Shown here: positions 1 through 9,448 of the stretch, piece by piece
Numbering within the stretch: position 1 is the stretch's first letter
Layout: every line of letters begins with the position of its first letter
NCBI GenBank assembly: GCA_033852175.1
Contig: JAWSUY010000014.1
Location: 24,236 to 88,235, forward strand
Reading direction: 5' to 3'
Source: Agarilytica sp033852175
Lineage (GTDB): Bacteria > Pseudomonadota > Gammaproteobacteria > Pseudomonadales > Cellvibrionaceae
DNA: 64,000 nt
Notes under the pieces: model-generated
The model's database searches: none
Told to the model about the DNA's origin: nothing
Seen by the model: only the letters and a program-made list of their open reading frames with translations
Position numbers and translations under genes: made by a program

Positions 1-1
1 T

Positions 2-550
2 TTTGTCACAACTTTTATGTTTGGCGTACCTGAAGCGGCTATTTTTAAAGTGACACCATCGAGCGAAGGGCCATTCTCTGTTACTTCAGAGCCGTGGTAT
101 CCCGCTATGCCGACTGATGTATTTCCGAACGGAATACAAATCAAATATAACCAGCTCTATTATTCGACAGGACCGAGTTTACAAAAAATGCGTCTGCAGA
201 GTGATGGCACTGCTGGTGAACCCGAAACGGTATACAGCGCAACAACCTGTAACATTATTGATGATTTCGATATATCGTCGGTTGGTTTGATTGCGACGAC
301 AGAAATACGTAACCCGGCTCCTCCTTTTGATCCGATCTTGTCGCCGGATGCGCCATGTACTGAGCCGATGCATGGCAAAGTTGTTGTGCTTTCTGGGCAT
401 GTGCCTGACCTGGTGTATGAAACGCATCTCTTCGAAGATGGTACTTTACCGAGCAGTCTACGTTTTACAAAAGGTCGACTCTTTGAGCGTCAGGCATTGG
501 TGATGACCGATTACTTCGGCGGCGGCTTGAAATTGGTGACAGACGAATAA
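2..550 (+). CDS. C-terminal part of an SMP-30/gluconolactonase-like beta-propeller protein (5' end outside window)
   Basis: The reading frame is already open at the left edge, so this is the last ~183 residues of a longer protein. The ATG at 17 is probably internal. Visible pieces recall beta-propellers of the SMP-30/gluconolactonase type: a PNGIQI strand, LYYSTG, a KMRL..DGT..EPETVY repeat strand, then IDDFDIS followed by a TTE strand. Such proteins often hydrolyse lactones or esters or bind ligands. No catalytic residue can be assigned from this fragment. A strong hairpin terminator follows the stop. Family assignment is tentative because only the end is visible. Confidence 0.5.
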   Translation, partial: FVTTFMFGVPEAAIFKVTPSSEGPFSVTSEPWYPAMPTDVFPNGIQIKYNQLYYSTGPSLQKMRLQSDGTAGEPETVYSATTCNIIDDFDISSVGLIATTEIRNPAPPFDPILSPDAPCTEPMHGKVVVLSGHVPDLVYETHLFEDGTLPSSLRFTKGRLFERQALVMTDYFGGGLKLVTDE

Positions 551-610
551 GGCTTATACTATTCAGTAGGCGTGGCGCGGTAAATGGGTTGCCGCGCAGT
601 ATAAAATTTC

Positions 611-640
611 AAGGGCTAAGGTCTTAGCCCTTTCTTTCAT
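611..640 (+). terminator. Rho-independent terminator after the beta-propeller gene
   Basis: A perfect 10-bp stem (aagggctaag / cttagccctt) with a 2-base apex is followed by a T-rich tract. It lies about 60 bp after the stop at 550. A second GC-rich hairpin (ggcgcgg / ccgcgc) lies just before it. Confidence 0.8.
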
Positions 641-833
641 TCTATTTTTATAATTTCCCGAATCCCGTTTCTTGTAATCCCATTCTTTATCTTCCTCCCA
701 TCGCTCCTCAACCGCTTAGTAAGTCATCTCTTCTGGTCTTTTAGGCTCGCATAGTGAAGGGTTTCAGCTATATTTTAGTCATAGTGTAAGAGCCAAACGG
801 CTAGTACCCGTCTATAAGCTGATGCCTACTGCG

Positions 834-932
834 GGAAAATTTAAACTCCAATTTTTGCACCACTAGATATGGTAATTTGTAATGAGTAAATACCTATATC
901 TAGTAGCGAAAACCTGACCATTTAAATTTTCC
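834..932. repeat. Nested inverted repeat, 99 bp, in the 600-bp gene-free stretch before the histidine kinase
   Basis: Outer arms of 12 bp are perfect (ggaaaatttaaa at 834-845 and tttaaattttcc at 921-932). Inside them sits a second, slightly imperfect hairpin, 862-878 paired with 888-905 (actagatat-ggta / tacc-tatatctagt). Weaker similarity between the arms extends outwards to about 812 and 955 (ctataa.c.ga motifs). No reading frame crosses it. It could be a small non-autonomous mobile element or a structured leader. The rest of 641-1150 shows no gene. Confidence 0.5.
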
Positions 933-1150
933 TTCGCTACGATTCTGTTTATAGCCGGGCATTAGTGAGGACGGTACTTGTGAAGGGATAATTTGATTTA
1001 ACCGCTGTCATTACTATAAAGCGAGGGAATAAACCTGGTGAAAAACATGTCTACATATGGCATCAGCGGTAGTTTGTGTGTGAATGAGATCACCTCATTG
1101 GTTAATGTTGCCCTTCTACTGATTCAGCAGAAACAATGTAGCCTTACCGC

Positions 1151-3112
1151 ATGAGCGCAGCTAACCATAAAACTGAACTGGAAAAAGTACTCGCGGAGCG
1201 AGATGAGCTAAAGCGCTCATTACAACAAAGTGTCGCCATTACCCACACACTGATTCACACCCAAAACCTTGTCGACTCCCTTATTCATAGAGCCTCGGAC
1301 AGTATTATTGTTCTGGATGCCAATTCTCGTGTGAAAAACTTTAATCGCGTTTCAGAGAAGATCTTTGACTATCGTGAAACTGACTTGGTGGGGAAAACCA
1401 TAGACCATCTTTTTTACTGGCCAAAGGACTTTCCGGGTGGTATTACGCGATATTTACAAGCAGTGACTCAGGAGCGAGACACTCGCCAGGAGCCACTCAT
1501 TGGCGTCAAAAAGAATGGCAAACCCGTTCCGTTGGATGTTTCTGTAAGCGTGGTAGGCGGTGAAGGGCAGGGTATGGTGTTGTTTGAAGGTGATCATGAG
1601 TCGGATGCGAGCACTGATGACGAGGAAACGCCAGAACTGTTTATGTGTTTTATTCATGACTTAAGTGAAGAGTTAAAGTTGAAGCAGTCACTTGTGTATG
1701 CAAAAGAGGCTGCGCAGGAGGCGAATGAAGCGAAATCGGTTTTTCTCGCCAGTATGTCACATGAGATTCGCACGCCAATGAATGCGATTCTGGGCTATTC
1801 CCAAATCCTTTTGAGAAACAATACCTTAATTGAAAAAGATCGACATGCGATAAAAACCATTTCCAAAAGTGGTGAGCATTTATTATCGCTAATCAATGAT
1901 ATTTTAGATTTGTCGAAAATCGAAGCAAATAAAATGACCGTCCATACTGCAGGGTTTGACCTGACGGATTTGCTCAATAATATAATTTCAATGTTTTCGC
2001 TTCGGTGCGAAGAGAAGGGTCTAGACTTTGTAAAAATTGGTATTGGGCGAGATGTTTGTCATGTTCTTGGCGACGAGAAAAAAATAACACAAACCCTTAT
2101 TAACCTGTTGGGCAACGCAGTAAAATTCACCGACAGGGGAAGTATAACATTTGAAGTTCGTAATGATGGTCGTGACGAACACTATTTTTCTGTCAGTGAT
2201 ACGGGAGCTGGAATAGAGGCTTCTGCACAACAATCTATTTTTACGCCCTTTAAACAAGATCGAGAAGGAATAGAAAAAGGCGGTACTGGGTTGGGTCTGG
2301 CCATCGCAAAAAAACAAGTGGAAATTATGGGGGGGGAATTGCAAGTTGCGTCGTGTGTTGGGGACGGTAGTAATTTCTTTTTTACCATATCTCTTCCTCC
2401 GGCGGTTGCTGTTATATCTGCACGTGATGAGAAATATAAACGTGTTGACCATCTGTCAGAGGGGGTTTCCCTTTACGCTTTGGTGGTTGATGACGTCAAA
2501 GAAAATCGGGATGTTTTATACTCCGTTCTCACCGAAATCGGAGCAAGGGTGGAAACTGCGAATAATGGTGCCGAATGCTTAGAGTCGGTTGAGAAAGAAA
2601 TTCCAGATGTAATATTTATGGATATCGCAATGCCGGTTATGGATGGCATTGAAGCTTTTAAGGCGATTGAAAGTCGTTACCCAGAAAACGATATAGTATG
2701 TATTTGTATAACGGCTCATAGTTTTGCATATGATAAAAAATATTATTTGGAGGTAGGGTTTGATGAGTATGTAGCGAAGCCATTCTTGTTTGAGCAAATC
2801 TATGAAGTTATGCACGAACTACTTCCGGTAAACTATGTGTATTCCGACAAAGGAGGTGATTCCAAAAATGAAGATCCCGAAGGCGGCATTGCCGCTATTG
2901 ACTATGAATCATTAACATTACCAAATGATATCTATTTGGCCCTAAAAGAAGCCGCAGAATTTAATGTGCTGGATGATATCGAATTTCAGATTCATATAAT
3001 TAAAGAGCTAGGGAGCGAGTTTGATGATCTGGTCCGGGTTCTATGTGAAAAAGTTGAATTATATGATACGGAATCAATTCTTGAAATACTGGAGAGAATG
3101 AATCATGAATGA
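1151..3112 (+). CDS. Hybrid sensor histidine kinase (PAS-HisKA-HATPase-REC)
   Basis: Order of domains: short N-terminal coiled coil (about residues 5-35); PAS sensor (about 40-175, ASDSIIVLDA start); HisKA with phospho-acceptor His in MSHEIRTPMNAILGYS (about 204); HATPase with N box NLLGNAVKFTD, G1 box SDTGAGI and G2 box GTGLGLAIAK; then a receiver with DD at its start (VVDDVKENRD), phospho-acceptor Asp in IFMDIAMPVMDG (about 493) and AKPF lysine. No transmembrane segment is seen, so it is probably cytosolic. The last ~90 residues after the receiver have no Hpt motif. The stop overlaps the start of the GGDEF-EAL gene by 8 bp, so the two are co-translated and probably form one pathway. The start has no strong ribosome site. 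Confidence 0.93.
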   Translation: MSAANHKTELEKVLAERDELKRSLQQSVAITHTLIHTQNLVDSLIHRASDSIIVLDANSRVKNFNRVSEKIFDYRETDLVGKTIDHLFYWPKDFPGGITRYLQAVTQERDTRQEPLIGVKKNGKPVPLDVSVSVVGGEGQGMVLFEGDHESDASTDDEETPELFMCFIHDLSEELKLKQSLVYAKEAAQEANEAKSVFLASMSHEIRTPMNAILGYSQILLRNNTLIEKDRHAIKTISKSGEHLLSLINDILDLSKIEANKMTVHTAGFDLTDLLNNIISMFSLRCEEKGLDFVKIGIGRDVCHVLGDEKKITQTLINLLGNAVKFTDRGSITFEVRNDGRDEHYFSVSDTGAGIEASAQQSIFTPFKQDREGIEKGGTGLGLAIAKKQVEIMGGELQVASCVGDGSNFFFTISLPPAVAVISARDEKYKRVDHLSEGVSLYALVVDDVKENRDVLYSVLTEIGARVETANNGAECLESVEKEIPDVIFMDIAMPVMDGIEAFKAIESRYPENDIVCICITAHSFAYDKKYYLEVGFDEYVAKPFLFEQIYEVMHELLPVNYVYSDKGGDSKNEDPEGGIAAIDYESLTLPNDIYLALKEAAEFNVLDDIEFQIHIIKELGSEFDDLVRVLCEKVELYDTESILEILERMNHE

Positions 3113-5186
3113 AGCCTCTCCAAAAATACTGATTGTTGACGATACGCCTCCCAATGTGGATGTTTTGCGTAATATATTATCGCCTATGGGCTACAAAATA
3201 TCATTTGCATACAGCGGCGAGCGTGCATTAAAAATTGTTCCGCATTTTATGCCTGATTTAATTTTATTGGATGTGAATATGCCTGGTCTGGACGGCTTTG
3301 CTACCTGCGAGCGATTGAAAAAAGATGCCAGTATGCGGGATATACCGGTTATCTTTGTAACTGCGCGAACGGAAGTGGAGGCGTTGGGAAGGGCTTTTGA
3401 AGTTGGTGGCGTTGATTTTATTACCAAGCCGATTAAAGAGGTTGAGGTTTTGTCTCGGGTGAAAACTCAGGTTGAATTACAGCAATCAAAAAATGAACTT
3501 AAGTATCAACTTCTCAGAAATGAGTCGATAGCGCATTACAATAATCTACTGTTACGTTCTGTTGCTGATGGTATATTTAGTTTGAATTCTGGCGGAGAGG
3601 TGGTTTTTGTAAACCCTGCCGCTGAAACTTTGTTGGGCTGGGAAGAGGGTGAGTTAATCGGCCAGTACTTTATTAACTTATTCGATTTTTCTGAATCAGA
3701 GGTGGCAGCTTGGGAAGATCATGCCATTCATACTTCATGTAGTGAAGGGGAGATGTATGAGGAGGATGAGGTTTCATTATGCCGTAAAGACGGAAAGACA
3801 TTCTTGGCTTGTTACACTGCTTCGCCTTTATTAGGTGATCAGGATTCATACTCGGGAGTTGTCGTTGTTTTTCGTGATATTACGCAAGAGCATGAATGGA
3901 CTGACAAAATCCAACATCAAGCGACGCATGATGCATTGACAGGGCTGATTAATCGCAGAGAATTTGAAGTCCGTTTGAAAGATCTTTGTAGAACAGCTGT
4001 CGACGATGATAAAAAGCACATTATGCTGTACTTGGACTTAGATCAGTTCAAAGTGGTCAATGATACATGTGGGCATGAGGCTGGAGATGAATTATTACGG
4101 CAGCTCACAAAACATATAGAAGATGATATTCGTGGCAGTGATACCTTAGCGCGCTTGGGCGGCGATGAGTTCGGCGTGTTGTTAAATGGCTGTCACCTTG
4201 AAGCTGGACTGCGAACGGCCAATAAAATACTCACGAATATTCAGGACTTTCATTTTTGCTGGCAATCCAAATGCTTCGTCGTGGGTGTCAGTATTGGCTT
4301 AGTTGAAATTAGCGCTAAACGTCCCTCTGTTAGTGAAATTATGAAACTTGCGGATACCGCTTGCTATGCCGCGAAAGAAGGGGGTCGCAATCGTATTCAT
4401 ACCTACGATGAAGGCGATCAAGAACTGAAAAAGCACCAGGGCGAAATGCATTGGGTCGCTCGTATCAATAAAGCATTAGAGCAGAATGCTTTTGTTATTC
4501 ATCGCCAATCTATAATTCCTGTTTCGAGTGCGGATGAAGATACTACTGATCATTTTGAAGTGTTGATTCGAATGAATGACGATACTGGAGAGCTGGTTCC
4601 TCCGGGGGCATTTTTGCCCGCAGCAGAACGCTACAATATTATCGCGAATATTGATCAATGGGTTGTTACCTCACTGTTCGGATGGTTGAAGTCGCACAAT
4701 AAAAATGCGGATAAGGATATTCTGTGTTCTGTAAATTTGTCTGGTCATACGCTGGGAAATGAAAACTTCATCGGTTTTTTGGATGAGGCTTTTTCTCAAT
4801 ACGAAATAGATCCTCATTGCATATGTTTTGAAGTTACAGAAACTGCTGCAATAGCCAGCCTCTCCCAAGTTTCGAAGTTTATATCTAAGCTAAGAAGTCG
4901 TGGATGCAAATTTGCCTTGGATGATTTCGGCAGTGGTCTATCATCATATGCATATTTGAAGGAGCTGCCTGTGGACTTCTTAAAAATTGACGGGGCATTT
5001 ATTCGAGATATTTGTAGCGATCCCATTGATTATGCAATGGTGAAGTCCATCAATGAAATTGGTCATGTGATGGGTAAAAAAACAATAGCCGAATTCGTTG
5101 AGAATGACGCTATTTTTGAAAAGCTTAAGGAGATAGGCGTTGACTATGCCCAAGGGTATGCAATTGATCGCCCTGGGGCTATGTGA
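3105..5186 (+). CDS. Response regulator with PAS, GGDEF and EAL domains (c-di-GMP turnover)
   Basis: N-terminal receiver (about 1-125) with Asp in LILLDVNMPGLDG and TKPI lysine. PAS domain about 150-260. GGDEF domain with intact RLGGDEFGVLL (about 350). EAL domain in which the signature is EVLIR (about 485). The usual EAL-domain motifs follow: NLSG, CFEVTETAA, DDFGSGLSSYAYLKELPVD, KIDGAFIRD and AEFVEN. Both the diguanylate cyclase and the phosphodiesterase half keep their key residues, so the net activity cannot be read from sequence. Phosphorylation by the overlapping upstream hybrid kinase is the obvious input. A -1 type overlap (ATGAATCATGAATGA region) couples translation. Confidence 0.93.
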   Translation: MNEASPKILIVDDTPPNVDVLRNILSPMGYKISFAYSGERALKIVPHFMPDLILLDVNMPGLDGFATCERLKKDASMRDIPVIFVTARTEVEALGRAFEVGGVDFITKPIKEVEVLSRVKTQVELQQSKNELKYQLLRNESIAHYNNLLLRSVADGIFSLNSGGEVVFVNPAAETLLGWEEGELIGQYFINLFDFSESEVAAWEDHAIHTSCSEGEMYEEDEVSLCRKDGKTFLACYTASPLLGDQDSYSGVVVVFRDITQEHEWTDKIQHQATHDALTGLINRREFEVRLKDLCRTAVDDDKKHIMLYLDLDQFKVVNDTCGHEAGDELLRQLTKHIEDDIRGSDTLARLGGDEFGVLLNGCHLEAGLRTANKILTNIQDFHFCWQSKCFVVGVSIGLVEISAKRPSVSEIMKLADTACYAAKEGGRNRIHTYDEGDQELKKHQGEMHWVARINKALEQNAFVIHRQSIIPVSSADEDTTDHFEVLIRMNDDTGELVPPGAFLPAAERYNIIANIDQWVVTSLFGWLKSHNKNADKDILCSVNLSGHTLGNENFIGFLDEAFSQYEIDPHCICFEVTETAAIASLSQVSKFISKLRSRGCKFALDDFGSGLSSYAYLKELPVDFLKIDGAFIRDICSDPIDYAMVKSINEIGHVMGKKTIAEFVENDAIFEKLKEIGVDYAQGYAIDRPGAM

Positions 5187-5471
5187 CCTGTTGAAGCCAT
5201 AATAAAAGTTGAAAAGTTTATTGTTTTCGTAAGTACAGTAACAACCGTGACAGACTAACCGCATGTACTGTCGTATAGAAAACCAACGTAGAGATTTTAT
5301 GCACTATTTAAAATAGTGACGATTAGCAGGGATGCTTCTTGTATTACACACGCTTTCCCCCCCCTATTGTACGTTCAACGGCTACTTCCTTGGTTGCGTC
5401 TCCTCTATGACAGCTCGGCTTTACTCCAAGAGTATTTTTTTTCGAATTTAGGGGGCAGCATGAATAAATTT

Positions 5472-6050
5472 CTAAAGGGGTGTTTCGCCCGTTGAAAATC
5501 GTACAGAAACCCCTTTTCCTATAATCTGCTCGCTGGGTTTATTCGATTCTGTCCCGTCGGGTTCTTCCTCTGATAAGAGTAGAAAGGCTGCGTTTGTTAT
5601 GAGACGCCATTGGTTTGTATTTAAATCCAAGTGCTGAGTCTGTGTGTTTGCAAATGCAGTAATGGGTCTGGCTTCTCCATCATGTTTTGATATGGCCCAT
5701 AGCTGTGACAGCATTTCGGTGTTTGTAACAGGCGCTTCCCATTTGAGGTACATCCTATTTTTATTTATGACACTGAGCGCTGTTAATACGGCATTGCCTT
5801 CCGTGTCCGTGATGACCGTAACATAGTCAAGATGGCTTTCTACCGTTGTTAGCGGGGGGCTAGTCCTTATGGCAGTGATGGGGTTGTATCCAAACATGAC
5901 AAGCATCAGCGCGATGGCTGCGATACAGGGGCTTCCCCATTGCCAAAAGGATTTCCAATCAAACCTTTGATTATTGTTAGCCGAGTTTTTGTCTGGTGTC
6001 GGGTCCATTGTTCGAGTGATTTTTTCGTTGGTTTCTGGCTTGTGTTTCAT
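5472..6050 (-). CDS. RskA-like anti-sigma domain protein lacking the sigma-binding N-terminus
   Basis: A 192-residue protein: polar N-terminus (1-33), one membrane segment (about 37-56, SPCIAAIALMLVMFGY), then an extracytoplasmic domain resembling the C-terminal half of RskA-type anti-sigma factors (YLKWEAP, LSQLWAISKHDGEARPITAF, FLLLSEEEPDG). In full RskA proteins about 80-100 cytosolic residues that hold the sigma factor precede the membrane helix; here only ~33 exist, and no sigma gene is adjacent. It shares this fold type with the complete anti-sigma factor at 10186. It may be a decayed duplicate or a real truncated partner. Convergent with the upstream c-di-GMP gene. Confidence 0.65.
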   Translation of the reverse strand: MKHKPETNEKITRTMDPTPDKNSANNNQRFDWKSFWQWGSPCIAAIALMLVMFGYNPITAIRTSPPLTTVESHLDYVTVITDTEGNAVLTALSVINKNRMYLKWEAPVTNTEMLSQLWAISKHDGEARPITAFANTQTQHLDLNTNQWRLITNAAFLLLSEEEPDGTESNKPSEQIIGKGVSVRFSTGETPL

Positions 6051-6174
6051 AAAGTGAATCTCTTAAAACTGAACATCATCTTGTGGTTTTACATGGGTAG
6101 CGAATTTGAAATCTGCGGTTATGGTTTCTCTACGGAAGAAAGGCTTGTTGTAAGGTTACACTGACGGCGGGTTC

Positions 6175-6300
6175 TTAATGATGAGTAACATAAAAACCAA
6201 CAGAATTAAGGTAGAGGCCGAGTCGGTCGAATAATCGCTTTAGTGTCAGCTGGTCACGAAGGGCGATCAAATTGAGTAATTTTGCATCATTATCGTGCAT
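6175..6300 (-). CDS. Possible 41-residue small protein upstream of the RskA-like gene
   Basis: An ATG-initiated frame of 41 codons (MHDNDAKLLNLIALRDQL, then LKRLFDRLGLYLNSVGFY, then VTHH). It is leucine-rich with an amphipathic helical look. It ends ~125 bp before the start of the RskA-like gene on the same strand. It could be a small peptide, a remnant of a lost partner, or chance. The rest of the gap 6051-6594 shows nothing else recognisable. Confidence 0.2.
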   Translation of the reverse strand: MHDNDAKLLNLIALRDQLTLKRLFDRLGLYLNSVGFYVTHH

Positions 6301-6594
6301 GTACCAGGAGATCCTATTGGCCTCTTATCAAAATATTAGTGTGATTCTATTCTGTATACGAATTGGGTGCTTAAAAAGTTACGCTTTGTTTTCGTGGTTT
6401 AGTGAATATTGCCATTGTTGTCTTAGATAGCGCCATTTTAACGAGAAATTATCGCAAATACCCATCGGTTTGCCGATCTGGGCGCCATGATGCCTGGGAG
6501 GTATAACGGCTCATTGTTTTCAATTCCAATGGGTTTTATGATGGCCTTCCAGTCTTGCTATATTCATAGTAATGAAATTAATCTCTGACATATT

Positions 6595-8574
6595 TTGAAC
6601 CGGTTCTTATTGCGTGGATTTGTATTGTTTATCCTCCCTTTCGGCGCTTGGGCAGCCGAGGATGATCTATACACTCTGTCTTTAGAAGACCTATTAAACA
6701 TTGAAATCGGAGTTACAAGTGCTTCAAAGCGTTTGGAGAAGATTTCGGATGCGCCAGCGGTAATCAGTGTTGTAACGGCTGAAGAGATTGCCTTATTCGG
6801 GGGGCAAGACCTCGGTGATGTACTGTCACGAATGCTGGGAGTGCAAACTCACAATACTCACGTTAACGGCGTCAATTTTATTGGCATTCGTAGCGACCAA
6901 CCGGCTGTTGCCGACAATAGCCATGTTTTGGTCTTACTCAATGGCTCGGCGTTTTCCCAAGATAGCTATAACGGCGGCATATTTAACAATGCCAATACGT
7001 CAGCTGTGCCCATTAATGCGATTGCACGTATCGAATTGATACGCGGGCCTGGTTCGGTCTTGCACGGCAGTAAAGCGTTTCAAGGCATCATTAACATCGT
7101 TACCAAGGACAAGGCGGATGATCGTGCAGTGCTATCCGCAGGACGTGGCCAAATGGATACTGAGTTTTATAAAGCCGAAGCCAGTATAGAACGAGGCGAT
7201 TTTTCGTTGATGGTAAAAGCCATGAGCGTGAATACCGATGGGCCAGAATTGACATGGAGTGCTGGTGGCACTAATAACCGTTTAACCGAGAACATGATCG
7301 AAGATAATTTTGGCGTTTTATTAACGACAAAATATAAAAATATTAAGGCCACGATGTGGTATGGCGAAACAGATCAAGGTTCTACACGCATTAACCCCAT
7401 CGCGTCTGAAGTTGTGCGCGGTTATTGGCGTAATAAAAAATACTTTGCCAATCTCTCTTACGACAAAGAGTTGAGCCAACATTGGAAGCTATCCACTAAG
7501 TTGGCACTAAATGGGCATCGGTCTGGGGTTTCCTTGTGGCAGGAAGACGGTGGCCCGGAAGTCGAATATGAAAGTGATGATCAATCTATAGAATTGAATT
7601 TGATGGGGGATATTCATAATGGGAGTAATTTACTGTTGGGCTCGATGGTATCTCGCTTAACGGGCGCGACACCGGGAGCAATATCACCGGTTGACGATTG
7701 GCAAGATATTTGGTGGAGTCTTTATGCCCAATACGATTATCAAATAAAAGATTGGGTAAAGCTTACGATGGGTGGGCAGTACAATAAAACAGAAGAGAAC
7801 AGTAAGTTCGTCCCACGATTGGGGTCGGTTATGCAGTTCACGCCAACACTTGGCATGAAGCTACTTTATGGCGAAGCCTATCGTTCGCCGACGACTGCAG
7901 AAAAGGGTGCGAATATCCCTGCGATCAATTTATTTGGTAATCCGAGAATAAAGCCAGAAACCATTCAAACTGTGGATGTACAGTTTTATTATCATAAAGA
8001 TTCACGTCAGGCGGCGTTAACCTTGTTTAGAAGTCGTCAGCGGGATTTAATTACGCGATTTACCCGTGATGCTGGCATCATCAGTTTTAGGAATGAAGGT
8101 GAGGTCACCATAAAAGGTATCGAGCTAGAAGGGAAGTCGGTTTTTTATGAAGACTGGTTTGTTACGGGTGGATTAAGTTACCAAACAAATCGCGACAGTA
8201 ATGACTTGAAAAACTTTACGATGCAGCCCAACTGGGAAGGACGTTTGGGGATTGGTTATACGGCGAAAACATTCTCATTGGGGATCTATGATATTTGCAA
8301 AGGGGCTTATCAAGAGGCAACTCTACGAGAGCCCAGTTACGCTGATATCAATCCACCTTCAACTTCGTTTCATAATATATCGTTAAATTTTACATTACAG
8401 CTTGGGGCCATTTTTGACACTGGGTTGTTGAAAAAAACCAGCGTCATCATTAATGCGAGCAATTTGTTGGATAAGGAAGTCTTTCTGCCCACGCTTACGG
8501 GTGAGTCCGCAGCCAATACAGCTCCTGCTGAGGAAGGGCGAGCCATATTTGTTGAGTTTATATTTGGGTTCTAA
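6595..8574 (+). CDS. TonB-dependent outer-membrane receptor
   Basis: Starts at TTG; an in-frame TGA lies three codons upstream, so no longer start is possible nearby. Residues 1-20 form a signal peptide cleaved near WAA-ED. A plug domain follows (about 40-165: SASKRLEKISDAPAVISVVT, FGGQDLGDVLSRMLGVQT, RIELIRGPGSVLHGSKAFQG), then a 22-strand-type barrel that ends in an aromatic residue (FVEFIFGF), as outer-membrane proteins usually do. The length of 659 is normal. It takes up a large ligand using TonB energy; the substrate cannot be told. It sits between an RskA-like gene and the DUF4331/HupE/sigma region. Its stop overlaps the convergent broken gene by 4 bp. Confidence 0.92.
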   Translation: MNRFLLRGFVLFILPFGAWAAEDDLYTLSLEDLLNIEIGVTSASKRLEKISDAPAVISVVTAEEIALFGGQDLGDVLSRMLGVQTHNTHVNGVNFIGIRSDQPAVADNSHVLVLLNGSAFSQDSYNGGIFNNANTSAVPINAIARIELIRGPGSVLHGSKAFQGIINIVTKDKADDRAVLSAGRGQMDTEFYKAEASIERGDFSLMVKAMSVNTDGPELTWSAGGTNNRLTENMIEDNFGVLLTTKYKNIKATMWYGETDQGSTRINPIASEVVRGYWRNKKYFANLSYDKELSQHWKLSTKLALNGHRSGVSLWQEDGGPEVEYESDDQSIELNLMGDIHNGSNLLLGSMVSRLTGATPGAISPVDDWQDIWWSLYAQYDYQIKDWVKLTMGGQYNKTEENSKFVPRLGSVMQFTPTLGMKLLYGEAYRSPTTAEKGANIPAINLFGNPRIKPETIQTVDVQFYYHKDSRQAALTLFRSRQRDLITRFTRDAGIISFRNEGEVTIKGIELEGKSVFYEDWFVTGGLSYQTNRDSNDLKNFTMQPNWEGRLGIGYTAKTFSLGIYDICKGAYQEATLREPSYADINPPSTSFHNISLNFTLQLGAIFDTGLLKKTSVIINASNLLDKEVFLPTLTGESAANTAPAEEGRAIFVEFIFGF

Positions 8575-9413
8575 ATCCTTTCGATAATCCAAACCGTTGC
8601 GACTATGGCAATAGCCGCCGAGCTGGCAGACAAAATGGACTGAGGCGATACTCGGATTCGTTTTATCGCCAGTAAAATGGGAACCATAACGAAAACAATA
8701 ACGATTTGACCCACTTCGACGCCTAGGTTAAACGCTAATATACTGAGCAACTTCTGATCGTGCGGTAGCCCGAGTTCAGATAATACGCCTGCAAACCCCA
8801 TCCCATGAAGTAAACCAAAGAAGAATGTGAGCCAGGCAAGGCGTGTGATAAACGAGAATATATTGTTAAGCGCCGAGAATAAAACGGTCGCCGCGATGCC
8901 CACCTCGACCCAGCGACTTGAAAACTGAACCCAATCCAATGCTGTGGCCACCAAGGTTAATGAGTGGGCCAGTGTAAAGGAACTGATTATTCCAACGATG
9001 GCCAATAAGCGCTGTTTGATTTCAGTGGGGCCGATTCCAATGACGTTAGTCACGATTGAAAATGCTGAGCCAGGGTTGTATTCGGGATTTCTCTTTCTTT
9101 CAATCGAGTCTGACCCCATAGAAATCAATGGCATCTCCATCATTGTCAATGTGAATTTCATACAGAGCTTTCTCATCCATTGTGAAATAATTCGGTCCAC
9201 CATAGGCAGCTTGCACCGGAATGTAGTTGGCCAAAAGGTGACGTAGCCTTCACGACCGGGTTCGTAACTGTGAAATGCGTAGAAATCTGTTCCTTCGACT
9301 TGTGGGTATTTTGAAATATAAGGTGCTTCTCGGTGACTAGAAGCAAAGGTGTTTGCCAAAAAAACTGAGCTGAGGACAAGGCCTGCCAGCTGCGTAATGT
9401 GTTTCTTCTTCAT
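8571..9413 (-). pseudogene. Chimeric pseudogene: DUF4331 N-terminus (frameshifted) fused to HupE/UreJ C-terminus
   Basis: Three pieces are visible. (1) 9413 to ~9240: signal peptide and the DUF4331 start SSHREAPYISKYPQVEGTDF. (2) 9231 to ~9119: DUF4331 continues in the next frame (ANYIPVQAAYGGPNYFTMDE, then ALYEIHIDNDGDAIDF), so one base was lost near GTCACCTTTTGGCC. (3) After a 20-bp dispersed repeat (9099-9118) the open frame enters the C-terminal ~160 residues of a HupE/UreJ-type membrane protein (FTLAHSLTL, FGLLHGMGFAGVLSELGLP, LAFNLGVEVGQ), which ends at 8571. The start of HupE and the bulk of DUF4331 (normally several hundred residues) are missing. These look like two formerly neighbouring genes joined by a deletion at the repeat. 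The single open frame is accidental. Any product would be a nonsense-linked chimera. Confidence 0.8.
9099..9118 (-). repeat. 20-bp dispersed repeat at the DUF4331/HupE junction
   Basis: ttcaatcgagtctgacccca, identical to the right end of the 77-bp element at 17704-17780. On the minus strand the match to that end covers 27 bp, including the adjoining atttcta. Confidence 0.8.
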
Positions 9414-9448
9414 GACGGTAATTTCTTAATACTTGATAGTCGAAGAGG

